Positions 45,036 through 58,774 of a DNA stretch of 64,000 nt are shown in pieces. A program made the translations under genes and the position numbers. Numbering within the stretch: the stretch's first letter is position 1; each line of letters opens with the position of its first letter. Origin of the DNA: Dolomedes plantarius (lineage: Eukaryota; Arthropoda; Arachnida; Araneae; Dolomedidae); assembly GCA_907164885.2 (NCBI GenBank), contig OU015493.1, positions 56,235,802-56,299,801 of the forward strand. The letters run 5' to 3'. The notes beneath the pieces are model-generated. The model had not been told where the DNA came from, did no database searches, and saw only the letters and a list, made by a program, of their open reading frames with translations.

Positions 45036-45461
45036 TGAACTTCTCTTAAATGTCTCACATTCTCTCACTCTTGAGAAAAGATGAAGATCCTGGCTCTGTA
45101 GTTGAGCTATAGTTAAATTTGTTCGGGTGCCACTATTACTACCGTGTACAACCCAAATGCTCTCACTATTAAAATTCCCAAGGAACGAATGCTAAGATTT
45201 AAAACTAAGCCCAAAACAACTCCTAAGTCAACAAACGAGCCAATTTATTAACAACAACACTCTAGTTTGTAGCTAAAGACATTCCCTACTGAAAATTGTA
45301 ACATACACTCTTAGACAAAAAACACGATGCACTAAGGAGTTATCCGAATGGGACGAAAATCAGTAGATCTGATATACATGTACAGAAAAACAAATGATTA
45401 CAATTTGAGAAAAATTGGATGATTTATTCAAGAGAAAGCGCTTCACAAAATGAAAAAGTGT

Positions 45462-46467
45462 TTAACGCGTTGGTATCCCTCTGACCCTTATGCAAGCAGT
45501 TATTCGGCTTGGCATTGATTGATAGATGTGGCGTATGTCTTCCTGTGGGATATCATGCCACATTCTGTCCAACTGGAGCGTTAGATTGTCAAAATCTTGA
45601 GCTGGTTGGAGGGCCCTGCCCATAATGCTCTAAACGTGCTCAATGGAGGAGAGATCTGGTGACCTTCCTGGCCAAGGTAGCTTTGGGCAAGCACGAAGAC
45701 AAGCAGTAGGAACTCTCGCCATGTGCGGGCGCGCATTATCTTGCTGAAATGTAAGTCCAGGATGGCGTGATATGAAGGGCAACACAACGGGGCGTAGAAT
45801 ATCATCGACGTATCGCTGTGCTGAAACGGTGCCGCGGATGACAACCAAAGGGGTTCTGCTATGAAATGAAATGGCACCCCAGACCATCACTCCTGGTTGT
45901 CGGCCCGTATGGCGGAAGACAGTCTGGTTGGTATCCCACCGCTGTTCGGGGCTTCTCCAGACACGCATTCGCTGGTCATCGGGGCTCAATAAGCGGGACT
46001 GACGACACTGAAGACAATTCTACTCCAGTGACATTCCAGGTCGAATGTATCCGACACCACTGCAAACGGGCTTGTCGGTGTACAGAGGTCAACGGTAGTT
46101 GGCGCAAGTGGCGTCGTGAGCTCAGCCCGCTTTCTCCCAGCCGCCTATGAAGGGTCCTTGTGGTCACTGAAGCACCAATTGCGCATACAATCGATGATAA
46201 TGATTAATCTGGGGCTGTGAGTGCCGCTCTGGCGATTGCTCGGTCCTCACGTTTTGTCGTTTCTCTAGGCAGACCGCTTCCTTCTTGACTCTGTGTTCGG
46301 CCATGATTCACCCATTCCTGCCAACATCTTCTAATAGTGGCATCGCTCCTATCCAAATGTCGATCGATTCACCGATTAGACCAACCAGCTTCTTTGAGTC
46401 CAACTACACGTCCTCTCTCAAATACTGATATCTGCGCATATTGTTCACGCACCTGTATGCGAGGCAT
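45462..46467 (-). pseudogene. Tc1-like transposase, decayed
   Basis: ATG at 46467 (MPRIQVREQYAQISVFERGR) and stop at 45462 after MPSRITACIRVRGIPTR. Between them are TTRTLHRRLGESGLSSRR, the MRVWRSPEQRW block, GVMVWGAISFHSRTPLVVI, LTFQQDNARPHMARV with a catalytic Asp, and PWPGRSPDLSSIEHV with the catalytic Glu. Several frameshifts break it. Convincing terminal repeats were not found, so the element ends are probably lost. It belongs to a different Tc1 family from the one at 27397. Confidence 0.85.
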
Positions 46468-46469
46468 AG

Positions 46470-48600
46470 TTACTGTCTACCTGAGTACACGGAATGAAAT
46501 TCGCAAAGAATTTTTGACCTGGAATCGAAATTTCTCCTCTTTAGTATCCTGCCAGTTGCGCAGTTAAGATGTGCTGCAGCGTCACATGCTCATTCATTGG
46601 CCACCAAACTCTAAAATTTTGTATTTTCCGTCGAAACCTCTATGCATATCAATTTGTGTCCAATTTGCAATACCCCCTTCTTAGTGCGTCTTTTTTTTTA
46701 TTTTTGTCTCTATATCGAGTATATGTGTGGCGAGAGTGTATATATCGTGATCATACATCCTATCCGTCTCTCAATTTTAATTCCAAAGCATAACTCTGGT
46801 GTTAACTTTGTAAGCTTTTCAATCAGCAAAGTTCCAGGTTGCAGAACTGCTTCGTCGACCAGCTAATGTCTGTAAACGTTTGCGATGGAAAACCTACATC
46901 TCAACCTCTGCTACTTTTACTTTTCAATCATTAGAGCGATGTTTGTAGTATTACCTGCACATACCTTCATAAATAATGTGTGCTGGTTTCATCTCGCATC
47001 CAAAGGGGCGTTGTTGAATTTAAAGGTTGCGAAAATAATTTTTAAAAACTGCTACATCAAAGAGAATTGAAATAATGCAGGTAAGAAAAAATTATTAAAG
47101 AAAAATGCTATATACCTCTCAATGTATTATTATTATGTTCTATCTCTCTCCCATTTTTTTAACCATTTGGCTGAAATTCGAATGCTTGCATTTTAATTTA
47201 GAAAATAGTAATAAAATATTAGAATTCCTTTCACGGTCCATTTAATTTAAAATTTGACAAATAAAAGTAAATTATTGGTTTATGAATAATTTTTTCAAAA
47301 CGCTTAATGGAAGTTGTCACCTTTTTTTAAATATCGATAAGGGCTTTGCTGCAATTTTTTAATTAAATTGATCATAACCTACCATTTTATTCAACGAGAA
47401 CATTGAATCGAATGTCGTTCGACTCTTCACTTATTCTTCCAGCAAAAGGGATTCTGCTCTTCCATAACTGCATCACATTATACCAAAGTTCGGTACTTGC
47501 AAACTGCATTTTCTGAGATTGGTCGCCAAATCTTTCAAATGGAGAAGTGGTGAAGTAGAAACCCCTGCAACTGTTTCACTTTTCAGGAGAACGGTAATTA
47601 AATATTAATTATGCAGTCTTTATTAACTCAATAAAAGCATTTTAGCGAAATAAAGGACACTTTTCACGCCTTGGCGTGCAACACGCGTCACTCAAAGAAG
47701 AATTCGCTTCCAGATGGATGATGTTGATTTCGATTTTCACTTGAAGAAATACGTTCATTTCACCATAAAGAGCTGTCGCTCATCATGCGTATAATTTTGG
47801 CGCAGAATTTATTGGATTTTTTTTATGCGTAACGAGCCAATGTCGAGAGGTGCTAAGGCCAGTATGCAAATGGGAAATTTACATTTCTTGCGTAAATGTC
47901 AATAACTTTAGCTGAACGCTTGTAATTCTTTATTTCCCTCGAGCTCGTGAGGCTTTAGGAAAAACGCCTAACGAATAAGTGCGACCGATAAAGAGTTTTA
48001 GCTAGACAGTTAAGCGTTCTCCCGAGAACCTTATAAAACAGTGACACACTGCCCTTATCCTCTGGGTATTCTTAAATGCGACACCGTTAGAATTTGATTT
48101 TCTATACGCCCTTCGGGGCACGGACCCAGGAACCTCCATTCTCAGGGGACAATTGAGGCAAAAGCGCGTTTTCAAAGCAGCTATCAAGCAACGTTGGATG
48201 AGAAATTATATATCTACCACTTCGTGAAAATTTTAAAAATGAGTAATATTTTCAATTAATACTACTTCATTATTGAGTATTATTGATACTTATAAAAATT
48301 GTAATACTACATTTTAACTGAGCATTTTTAGTTGGGTTCATGATGATTTACAGTAAATATCCAGCGAAACCATTTGAATCAAATATTGGCAACATACATC
48401 ATGGAGACGCTCCAACAATTTTAGACAGTACTTACATCCAGCGTTTGTACTTTCCTGTGTGTTCAGCGTTCGTGCAGCAAAAGATGACCGTAACGCTTCT
48501 AAACCAACCAATCTACCTACTCGCCTTATTCTAGAATTGATAGAACATAAAATGATTGTATAATTAGCCCAAATGCACCATTTTTACCACTTTCAGTCGA
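46470..48600. other. no supported gene
   Basis: AT-rich sequence with short frames only. A slightly GC-richer patch at 47940-48180 shows no domain or convincing splice sites. Confidence 0.4.
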
Positions 48601-48604
48601 TGAA

Positions 48605-48921
48605 ATAACAAAAAAAAATTTCAGGTTGTCTCTTCTAACGAAGCTACCGCGGGTTTTTAACGTAGGATTACTTATCGTTGTTTACCTCTTTTTTGTGTAT
48701 ATATGTATCTATATACATGTACGTATGTATATATATATACATATATGTATGTCAAAATTTTGAAGCATCTTGGTACTTTTCTGTTTAACTTGTCCAAGCG
48801 ATAGACTGGGTTTGACGCGCTGCCAAAATTATAACTCGCGAGGACGGAAGGACGGACAGTTTTAGCGTCTAAAATTTTCTTTTCCGGAGGACCGTTATGG
48901 AGGGACGTAATCCTACGTTAA
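48605..48921 (-). repeat. interspersed repeat, copy 2 (inverted relative to 34857)
   Basis: Shares with 34857-35160, in reverse orientation, GTTAGAAGAGAC, CCGCGGTAG, GTAATCCTACGTTAA, the GCGCGCTGCCAAAATTATAA region and TCCGGAGGACCGTTATGGAG. TTAA stands at both outer ends (TTAACGTAGG and CCTACGTTAA). Confidence 0.75.
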
Positions 48922-48924
48922 AAT

Positions 48925-51900
48925 GATGTCTGTTGCATTGTAACGAAATCAGAATGTTAATAGGACCAAAGTTAGTCAAAACTACAACTGTGACGCCAAA
49001 ACAGGTTCATAACATAGCGAATTAAGGGGACTCTATATGAACAACTAAATAAACAATAAATTAAAGCTAAATATATACTTAGGTTCCTTCTTGTCGTTGT
49101 AGACAAATTGTTGTTGCTTACAAAAACATTTTTTTATTATTATTTATTAATATTTTTAAACATTTACAGGTTCCGAAGCATTAATTGAAATTAAATGCAG
49201 TTACTGCTCGTAATAATTATTTTATTTGTAAAGAAATGAACCATCTGTAGAAACTCAATAACATTATAAAAAAACGGTAATTTATATTTGGGAAAACACA
49301 TTGGGCGTCTCAAATTTTCGTATTCTGGGCTTCCAAATTTGTAAATAAGTCCCTCTGGTAAATGATAATAGAATTTTCATGTTTTATTCCAAAATACACA
49401 TTAACATGACTACTAATGATTCAAGGATTCTGAACTTACTTCTTCCTGATTCTATTATTTTCAAGAGAAAAAAAAATTAAATTACAGTAATGTAATATTT
49501 AGTTCATTTTTGCTTTCATCTTTAAATTTGTATTCATAAGTTAAAGATTTTTCTTATTTTCAATGTAATCAAGATGCTAAGGCAGTTATTGTTCAATTTT
49601 CCTAAAACTTTTCGAAAAATACCTGTCTTCACCGCATAGTAATTTTGGATCTGTTTTTCGATATCTTTGAATTTCATGTAACATGAACCCAACTAATGTC
49701 CTTATCGTGTGTTTCTCCATAAAGAGCTTGTTAATTGTGTTTTCTCCATAAAGAGCTTGTTAATTGTGTTTTCTCCTGTAGTGAAAATTCAATCAAAATT
49801 TGAAGATTATGTAATACGGTATACGGTTAAAATATTTAGGTGCAGTTTCTTCTATTTCAATACTGGAAACGAAAAAAATATAAAGGTATTAAATTAAAAG
49901 AGAAAGTGAAATCTTAAAAAGTTTGCAAAAAAATCTGCTTTTTAATTCATTTTTTGGACTTTTAGAGTTATATTTTATTAAAAACTGCGAAAATTTTATT
50001 GGCTTTTACTTGTAAAATAATGGTTTGGAATTAATGAATGGTAAATGGTAAATGAATGGTAAATTCCCTTCAACAATCTTTTGAGTTCCCCGATATGCTA
50101 AAACATTTTAATATTTGGATATTTGAGCACACGGGTATATCAGTTTTGAGGTTCATTAAAGAGGAGAAACTAAAAAACTCAATGCATGATTCCAAAAATT
50201 GAATAGTGAATACTCTGAAAAAAAAATTAAAAAGAGATGTTCTTCATTAAAAAAACATTTCGAAGGTTTTCGGAACATATTACGCGACGTTAACCTGATT
50301 TCCCTGGGGCTACCCATTTATTGTCAATGAAAGTTTTACGTTTCTCCCACGCATTAGTACTTTAATTCTTCAGGAAATACTAATACACTTTGTATGTGAT
50401 TGTAAAAAAATGATATGCAAAACACTCTATATTGGTCTTAATTAGAAAAAAGTTCAATGAGATAGCTTTTGAAGTCTGGGGCATACTACATTTTGTAAAC
50501 AGTGTAAATGCTGTGATGCTTAACTTGGCTTACTTCTTATCCCATTATTTCTTCTGGTCATCTGATGTTTTATGACATCATTTTATGATTAGAGATGCTT
50601 AAAATAAATTCGCGAGGACTAGAAACCAGTCATGCTTCGCCATTTTGTTTCTGGAGTTCAAAGCTTTGTTAGCCATTACTTTTTTGAAATGTCACGATGG
50701 GACTGGAATTATAAGCACTAAAGAAAGTTTCCCAATTAAATTAAAACAATTTTTTTTTAAAATGAGAACGAATTATGGTCCTCTCTGAAATACATGAAAA
50801 GTAAAATGAGAAAATTGGTGTAGGAAGACTAAGCATTAATAAATTAACCAATAATAATAATCTACATTAATAAATAAAAATATGAAAAAGAATAAAGATT
50901 AATGGAATTAATATATTTTAAATCTACATTAAATAAACTAAAAAGTGATTGAATAAATATACTGTTAACTTTTTTGTGTTGAAAGAATATTCTGTTCACT
51001 TATGAAACTTTAAAGCAATCCATAAGAAGATCTATTGGATTTCTAAGGTAAGAATTTGATTTGAAGCTTATATTCATGCGTTGCAGATATTTTTTTAAAA
51101 ATCTATAATTTGTGGAGCCTAACCAGTTAATTCTGATTAATTCGTTAATTGTGATATTTAAAAAAATCTATAGTGTAGGTGAGAAGTATAATGTTGAAAT
51201 TTATTGATGTTAATGTTGTATTCTCTCTTTTTATCGTAAACATTATAGGTTTTTGTATTGTTTTTATTAATTGATTTAAGTTTAGAAAAAAAAATTAGGA
51301 CTGACGTTAAAGAATCTGATTTTCATAGTTTTTTCATGTTATTCATTTTCTTTGAAGGTTAATTGATGATAAATGGAACTAGTGCAACAGGTGTCAATTT
51401 CTTTTATTAGCATTGTAAATGTCTCCATCATGAAAAGAAAATAAATCAAACTAAAAAAAAAGGGGTTTCATGTTATAAAAATCACTGGGAAGTGAAACAA
51501 ATTCTTTGCGAGAATCAAAATGGCGATAGCACGACTTTCCATGTTCAGCGCGTATAAAATAAATGGAAGAGAAAAAAATGGAATAAGCGAACGCTTTAGT
51601 TGACTATTTTCCTCGAAGGATGTGTGTATTTCGAGGTCGGACCGTGTTGTCACGCACTGATGGAATTTTCTGTTCCGAATCAAAATGATAATAGCGAAAA
51701 GAAAAATAAACCGACACTGAAAAAAAAGGGAGTAAAATCAGCTTCTGGCTTGTAAAGGGATTGATGGTAGTCAACCTATTCTATAACAGTGAAGTCTCAT
51801 TTCGAGAAATTGTCCTACTTTAAGGGACTACGTTGGTGTGGATGTTCGAAGCGATACGTAGCTGTTACAGGTGGCAGAAACATCATTACATTCTAACACC

Positions 51901-52670
51901 TTTATTTTTAAATTTTTTTTTAAGAAAAGGTCTCCTCTCTCCAGCATTCCAGAATTCGTGTTTTGCAACAGTCCACCAGTTTTCTGTTTCAAGATGGATG
52001 AATTATAGATTGTCACGTTCGTGAGCTTAGAAGGTTCGAGGAATGAGTGGAATTTTCTGGAAATAAAAAGGCACTGAAAAAATTCATTTTCCAGAGACTG
52101 ATTTTTGCAGTTTTTAGCTACATACTTTATGACACATTTTTTTCTATCCAAGATTAGATTTCTTTTTCTTCTATACAGCTAGTTAGTACACATTTCAAGT
52201 AGTAAATATTTACAAAACATTCGTAATTGCGTAGTAACTAACGAACGTCACAGTCATTCATCTTGCGATTCCCGATTAAAAGCATTAGAAATAAAAAAAA
52301 AACTTTATTATTAACCCTATTTTTCACGAATAATTAGGTCTCTCTTTGCATAAAAATAGTGGCAGTTAACTCCATTTTAAAGGCACGAAAACACAAAGGA
52401 AAAAAGAAAGTTCTCCAGATGAAATATTAACGCATGACTGTTGATATGTATTTCGAATTTTTTATGCATTGGTTTTTCTTGTATATTCAAATTTACTGAC
52501 GTGTTAACTGTAACTGTAATGATATTTTATGTTGTGTATAAAAATGCAAGTCAAGCATTAATATCAGAAGAAAAAGCTGAATGTGCTGCAATTGCTAGGG
52601 GTAAATAGTTCAGTTTTTGCCAAGCTGGTATTAAATATTTCTTTTGCTGAATAAATACCTGTTTTTAATT
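48925..52670. other. no supported gene
   Basis: Very AT-rich. Contains a 31-base tandem duplication at about 49709-49773 (TTTCTCCATAAAGAGCTTG unit) and TAAATGGTA repeats near 50040. The 107-codon minus frame at 51828-52151 has no recognisable domain. Confidence 0.4.
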
Positions 52671-52675
52671 CATGT

Positions 52676-53139
52676 TGTAGTGTCTTGGGCCTTTTCGATG
52701 AAAAGGGCCACCCAAGCAAGAGCCCTCCCGTTACGAATGCTGTGTTTCCAAGAAAACCATCATGGGTCACTCCTGCCCCCCTCCCCCCGGACAGCTGAAA
52801 AACAAAAGGAGAGAGCAGTGCGTGGGAGTCAGCCAGAGAGGGTGGCTGGTGTTGAGCCTCGGTTTTTTTCCGTCGACAAGCAGGGCCGAATGTGCGCTGG
52901 GCGAATCTAAGGCCTGAAAATCCTCTCTTGGCTCCCGGGTTAGTCCTAGTGACTTTTGGAGAGATACATCTCTGTTGAGAGACTATTTGAAAGATATTTT
53001 GTTCTTATAAAATCTCTCATATGCAGAGGAGCATAGACTCTCTGCCTTGTACATAGTGTACATAATTTATTTGTGTAATACAAGTTCTGTGTGATATAAT
53101 TGTCTCTCGCGTGTCTCATTTTCCACCGAGGACGTTACA
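52676..53139. mobile_element. solo LTR
   Basis: 464 bp beginning TGTAGTGTC and ending GACGTTACA, flanked by ATGT on both sides. It is GC-richer in the first half and contains a TATAAA-type motif (TTCTTATAAAATCTC at about 53002) followed by a short R/U5-like stretch. This is the layout of an LTR left behind by recombination. The superfamily is not determined. Confidence 0.65.
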
Positions 53140-53144
53140 ATGTA

Positions 53145-54055
53145 CATGGCTTGTTTAATGAAATGTTTTTAACACGGCTCCCAACAAAGACAAATATGAC
53201 TGATCTGTAATTACATTGAAAACAATTTTGAAATAAAATTAAAAATATATAATCGTTTTTAGAAAAATACCCAATATCGAATAGAAACTAAATATTTTCA
53301 ATAAAACAAAGGCAAGGAGTATGACTTCTTAAATAAATCACTAACAATAACTTAGAGAGCGGGAAATATTTCAGATTTGGTAACTTGCCACTTTTAATCA
53401 TACTTTTATTTCCAGAAGAAATATCAGTGGGATTTCTTTTAAGTAAATGGGAAATTTTCATAAGCTTCGAAGTTCAGTTTGCCCACTGTTCACGGCCCGG
53501 TAATCTAATACAAGTAAATCTCGAAGATACATATTGAGATATGCAGATGTTACACAGAATTGAGCAATTTGTTTAGAGTAGTGTATTAGTTGACCTCGCA
53601 AATCATAAACAGCCAAATTAAGCTTTTGAAAAAATTTCTTTCCTTTTTTTACCAATTCCAGATTAACAAATGCATATTTTTCAATTCTGTTTTTTGCGAT
53701 TCAAAATATGAAAAAAATGCGCATTTAAATTTTCAAACTTGGCCATCTTGACCTTTCAATGCGATGCGCGCGTTTTTCAAAAATCTTTTTATTTTCATTT
53801 TGTGTTGTTTGTTAGATATCAATGGCCTGTAAAAATATAACTGTCAAAAAATTTTAAATTTTGAAAACTACGCCCTCTGTGTTTAAACGTCTGCCTCCAT
53901 GTCCAAAAAGCAGAATCCAAAAACATGTATACGCCAACATGTGATTAAAAAATACGGAGAGAAAAATTCCTCATAGCCTCGAATATCTGAAATGTAAACC
54001 GATTCACCGCTTTAATCTAACTGACTTGTGGATAAAGAGAAAAAGGTGACTGTAA
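53145..54055. other. no supported gene
   Basis: AT-rich. Only a short 65-codon minus frame without domain features. Confidence 0.4.
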
Positions 54056-54059
54056 AGAA

Positions 54060-55100
54060 GTGGGTTTCCCATGGCGTGGTTTGGCGAAGGTTTAAAAATT
54101 CGCCAAAATCATGCTAAAATTAGGCTCCCGTAACCAATTAAGCAATTCTTCAATTAGGCTCTTCAATTAGAAATTATTAGAATTCTTCAATAAGGTTCTT
54201 GTAAAGAAATAGGTACTCTTTATTGCGGACTATAGATGCGCCAAACTTATTGTTATCTTATATGTTCTGCAGTCAATCTTATGAATCAGTGGTGCGCAAA
54301 CTTTTTTCGACCGCGACCCACTTCTTTAAAATAAAAAATCACTTGACCCTCAACGAAAATTTTTAGTAGATGTAAAATTTAAAAAAAAATAGGAAATTGT
54401 TAACAAAAAGAGAAAAATATATAAGCAAATTTTGATAAACTATTTTCAATATCCAGATTTGAAAACCCACTCTCACAAAGGTAGGTAGAAGCAAATGGAA
54501 GCAATGTAAGTATAGTCTTTTGCTGAAGGGTTTTTATTGTAAGGCTGTTTTACACCTTATTGAACAATATCATAAGATATATTTTTTAACATATGAAAAA
54601 TTTAATAAAAATTTGAAAATAATTGATTATAGAACATTTAAAGTTTAAAGCATATGTTTTAATTAAATAATTTGATATAAATTTACATCAGACTGTTCGA
54701 GATCCCTCCAATCTTTTTAGCGACCTACAGTTTACGCACCACTGTTATAAATGGATAACGGGTTTGTATTTAACAGATTTTTCGTAAGTGACATAGACGC
54801 CAAAAGTTTATTATTGTCAACATTAACCTTCGACTGATGAATTTTTATTATCAGTGCTTGTTTTCGTTTTATTGTTTGCATGACAATATCCTGTTCTTTA
54901 GAGCAATTATGTGGAAAGAATATCCTTTCGGATTTATTCTGAAATAGTTATGCTACTTACATTACCTAAAACTCGCTGCATATTCTTTATATACAGGTAA
55001 TTTTAAAGTCCACTATGTTTCTGTTACCATCATCTTTTAGAGTGATTTTGGCAAATTTTGAAAAATTTGCCAAACCCCACCAATTGGTAACCACTTCATT
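54060..55100. mobile_element. MITE, family A copy 2, interrupted by a hAT MITE
   Basis: Ends AAGAAGTGGGTTTCCCATGG and, inverted, GAAGTGGTTACCAATTGG. The shared interior (CCTTCGACTGATGAATTTTT, CATGACAATATCCTGTTCTTTA) matches copy 1 at 914-1470. A second element sits at 54287-54744. Removing it leaves about 580 bp, close to the length of copy 1. Confidence 0.8.
54287..54744. mobile_element. hAT non-autonomous element
   Basis: Inverted ends CAGTGGTGCGCAAAC and GTTTACGCACCACTG. The flanks TTATGAAT and TTATAAAT form an 8-bp duplication with one mismatch. It is 458 bp with no transposase. Confidence 0.88.
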
Positions 55101-55104
55101 ACAA

Positions 55105-56345
55105 TTCAACACTCCTCCCCCGAAAAAATAAATAAATAAAAATTAAATTAAATTGAATTGAAAAATTAGACACTTCGGCTCACCGCTGTCTTGCATAAGT
55201 AGTTCAAGACGTGCTTACTTCATCGTTCCTAATTTAGATTTTGCGTGCAACTCCTTCTGACCCTGCGAGAAGAATTAAAGGTGTGTGAAAGAGTTAATGT
55301 CAACTGAATTTGTCAGATAGTATAGCGAACCTAAACACTGGTTAGTAAGGGGAAAGCTACGACGTAATAGTTTATAATGCATTACGACGTAATAGTTACA
55401 AATAGTTTCCTCTAAAACTTATTCTAAAATAATTATTTTCGAAATTTAATCAGGTTATTCTCTAGAACAAATTACAGAGTAATTCATTATTGTGCTTCGA
55501 ATGCAGTTTATTTTTTAAGTACGAAAAATCAATAAAAACTTAAAGAAGAATCGAGATATCCTGCAAAATTACTGCAGAATAGTAATTTTAATTGTGTTGT
55601 CATAACTTTTGTTTTTGTTGTTCCATTTCCCTGTCTCATACATATTATCGGTTCCACCTTGTTAATTCTGAATAGCACAATGCAGATGGTTTAAAATTCC
55701 AGTAATCTGATCATAGTTATTTAAAATTAATAGTTCCAGTAATTATTTATGACATCTTTAATATCTTTTTTTCAATTCAGATTCCATAAAGGTCAAATTG
55801 CTTTTGGAAAACATAGAAAAGTAAAGGAAATTTCAGAATCCACCTAAAATACCATCGGAAATGTCAGGGAAGTTTGAAAATTTATTAGAAGAGTCAGGGA
55901 AATTGAGAAACTCGATCAAGGTAATTTAAATCAGAGCTTTAAAAGATGACTTTTTGAGGTATTTTCTTAACACGACTATGTAGCGAATACTTCAGCCGAA
56001 TATATATATCTATAGATGGCAAATTTTGATCCCAGTTTTTTCAATTTTATTTAATCATCTTACTTGGAACAACACTACTAAGATAATTGTTCTCTCAAAA
56101 ATGCGGTACGTCACCTTTGTATTTAAATTAATCGAATTTGGTTAGTGAATTCATATTCACTGAACTATTAAAGAGCTTCAAGAGATTAACTGCAGATATG
56201 ATAATCCTTAACTTAGTAACAACCAACAGCCAAGTGGTGTTATAGTCTTATTTAGTATGTTTATTAAGTACTACGTTTATCACGTCTTTCCCCTTTTACT
56301 TTTTGAGGCCAACGATATAGGATATTGGCCAGTACATATTTTTTT
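55105..56345. other. no supported gene
   Basis: AT-rich. Near 55850-55915 repeated GTCAGGGAARTT motifs suggest a transposon subterminal remnant, but no ends were found. Confidence 0.35.
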
Positions 56346-56349
56346 TTAA

Positions 56350-57063
56350 GGCGACAATGGACCTTCAGATTGACAAAAATATGTCCTCAAAACGATTTTT
56401 CTTTTTTTTCAGAAAATGATTCTGCAACTCATCAGCTTTAAATTTAAAAAAAAGTATGTTGATCCGATCATTATTAACCGAGTATTATAAGTGTTTTTTT
56501 CAAATGTAAACAATGGAAATGTTAGTCAAATTAAAACTTTAAATGCCATTTTCTCAAAACAAGTTTTCATGTCGTTTCGGTAAGTTCAAAATGTTCCATG
56601 CGTCATAATTTTTCTTGAATTTTCATAAAATTTCATAAAATGATTATTTATATATGTTAGAATAAAACTTAGTAATCAATTCATTATACTATTTTAAAAC
56701 AACTTAAAATTTTTACAATTAAAAAAAATGATAAAACTTTGCATAAAATGACCAATTTTTATCGATTTCTTTTCTAGTTTTTATAAATATGACTGTAAAT
56801 GAAATATTGCTACTAACTTTTATTATAACTATATAAAGCTAGCTTAAGAGAGAAAATCAGATATCTGAGACAAAAATTAATGCGTATGGAGCATTTTTAA
56901 ATAGAGTAATTAAAAACTGATTTTAATTAATATCTTAATTAATTACATTCTGATTTTTTTAAATTTAGAATTTCCATCTCCAAACAACACTGTATAAGCA
57001 TACAAAATTTCACAACAATTAGTTAATAAATAAAAAAAAAGTTTTTCATGGCCCATTGTCGCC
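56350..57063. mobile_element. TTAA-flanked element (Kolobok- or piggyBac-like)
   Basis: 714 bp with inverted ends GGCGACAATGGACC and, at the right inverted, GGCGACAATGGGCC, flanked by TTAA on both sides. Very AT-rich interior without a reading frame. Confidence 0.75.
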
Positions 57064-57164
57064 TTAAATTTACTTTTTGACAATGCGTATAGTTTTTCTT
57101 CCATCAATTTTTGCCGTATGTTTTGTCCATATTATCCTTCTTTTAACAACCGGACTCTACTGTG

Positions 57165-57240
57165 ACGTGCTACCCCCAAGACCGGGAATCCAACTTGTTT
57201 GTCCTCACCTGACAACTAAACTATCCTGGCTGAGTGTGGA
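57165..57240 (-). mobile_element. tRNA-derived SINE head
   Basis: On the minus strand GGATAGTTTAGTTGTCAGG looks like an A box and AAGTTGGATTCCCGGTC like a B box, about 25 bases apart. Intact tRNA pairing was not found. Confidence 0.55.
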
Positions 57241-57402
57241 AGTTCTATTTTGAATGATTTCTTCACAACTTTTATTGCGAAAGTTATGGATATATAAACT
57301 CTTTTTAAATATTTCAGTTCTTAATACTTTTTCCTTACATTTACCTACGGATAGAAAAAAAAAACCCTTTATACTCGTATTTCATATCTGTCTCTTTTCC
57401 AA

Positions 57403-57429
57403 AATAATAATAATAATAATAATAATAAT
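57403..57429. repeat. (AAT)n microsatellite
   Basis: About nine AAT units. Confidence 0.95.
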
Positions 57430-57629
57430 GAGCTAATCCTCTGATATATTTATGACAGCATTTAAAGAAAAGGTCACGGAATTTTCACTAAAAAAAGTAT
57501 GGAAAAAATTATTTCTGAAAACTGAGTAGGAACCCAGTTTAAAGAGCAAACAGGAATGAAGAGGAGAAAAATGTATTGAAAGGATGACTTAGTTTCGATG
57601 TAGTCACTTAAAAAGCAAAAGAAAAACTG

Positions 57630-58370
57630 CAGGGGAACCTCCCACTAACGAACTTCTCTTTAGCAAAACTGCCTGCCAAACAGTGACTAAACGTTTACAA
57701 GCAAGTAAATCCCCATATTACGCCAAAGGTTTCGATACTACGAAGTTTTATTCTATATAAAACTGTCCGATAAAATTCGACCGGGATAACAGATTCAAGG
57801 AAGTGTTACAAAGAGTTTTTATCTGAACAAAAATCCGAAAATTTCATTTATGAGTGAAACTTTATTTTATGTGAAATGTACGCATCAGAAGGGCATTTTT
57901 TGTTACTATTTATGAGTACATATGGCATGTGCGAAGCATTATGGGAATCTTCACGACTCATGATGTTTGAAATTTCGGAAACATTCCCCTTCCGTTTGTT
58001 GCCGGTATATGTAATTTATATTTAAACTGTTTCTTCTCTTTTCTTGCGCATTTTTATTTAATACGTAATACAACTTTTACTAAATTAAGTTTTGCGATTA
58101 ATATTTATTGTTTAATCAGTTTAGTTTTATTAGTTATCTACTCATTTTCTCCCTTGCCAAATAAATTTACTTGAACAACTGACTTATCATTGTACACTAA
58201 ACAGGAAAGAGACTCGTATAAAAATGATATTACTATCTTCGTGATATTACTAAAAAGATAGTTAAATTTAGTCATTTCAATCTTTTTCCTTGTCTGTTAT
58301 TAATTTTTTACAACTCAATATCCGGGTAACGAATTTTCCCCAGAATAAAGTTTTTAGAAGCGACAGTTTT
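57630..58370. other. no supported gene; one possible mariner-type end
   Basis: CAGGGGAACCTCCCACTAACG at about 57632 resembles a Tc1/pogo end, but no matching inverse was found downstream. TTTTTAGAAGCGACAG is tandemly duplicated at about 58348-58380. Confidence 0.35.
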
Positions 58371-58484
58371 TAGAAGCGACAGACAGCCCGGGGCGGTCTC
58401 CAATTTGCCGCTCTTTCTAAGTCAATCAATTGGTGGTTTTTATAAATTAATAAACATAAATAAATAATTGTAATTGAGACATAC

Positions 58485-58628
58485 TATAGGTGGGGAACTT
58501 TTTTACCATTGGTTGTCATATTTAAATTAGGCAGTAATAAAGGAGGCCGCTTAAGTTGATATACCTATAAATGCAACTTTTATAAAGACCACAAGAAACT
58601 TACGGAGATCGCAGTTTCCCCACCTATG
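58485..58628. mobile_element. short hAT-type MITE nested in the hAT relic
   Basis: 144 bp with ends TATAGGTGGGGAACT and, inverted, CATAGGTGGGGAAACT. The flanks AGACATAC and AGACAAAA share 6 of 8 bases, suggesting a decayed 8-bp duplication. Confidence 0.6.
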
Positions 58629-58774
58629 AGACAAAACATATACCTAATTTATAAAAAAAATTCCATAATATGTTTTACTTTATATTTTTATATTTATAAA
58701 TAAAAATAAATAATTTCATTTCTTTTGGATAAACAAACAAATTGTACACATATGTGTATGTAAACAAAACATAT

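Noticed and set aside
51828..52151. 107-codon minus-strand frame
   Set aside because: AT-rich composition, no domain, no codon bias and no splice context.
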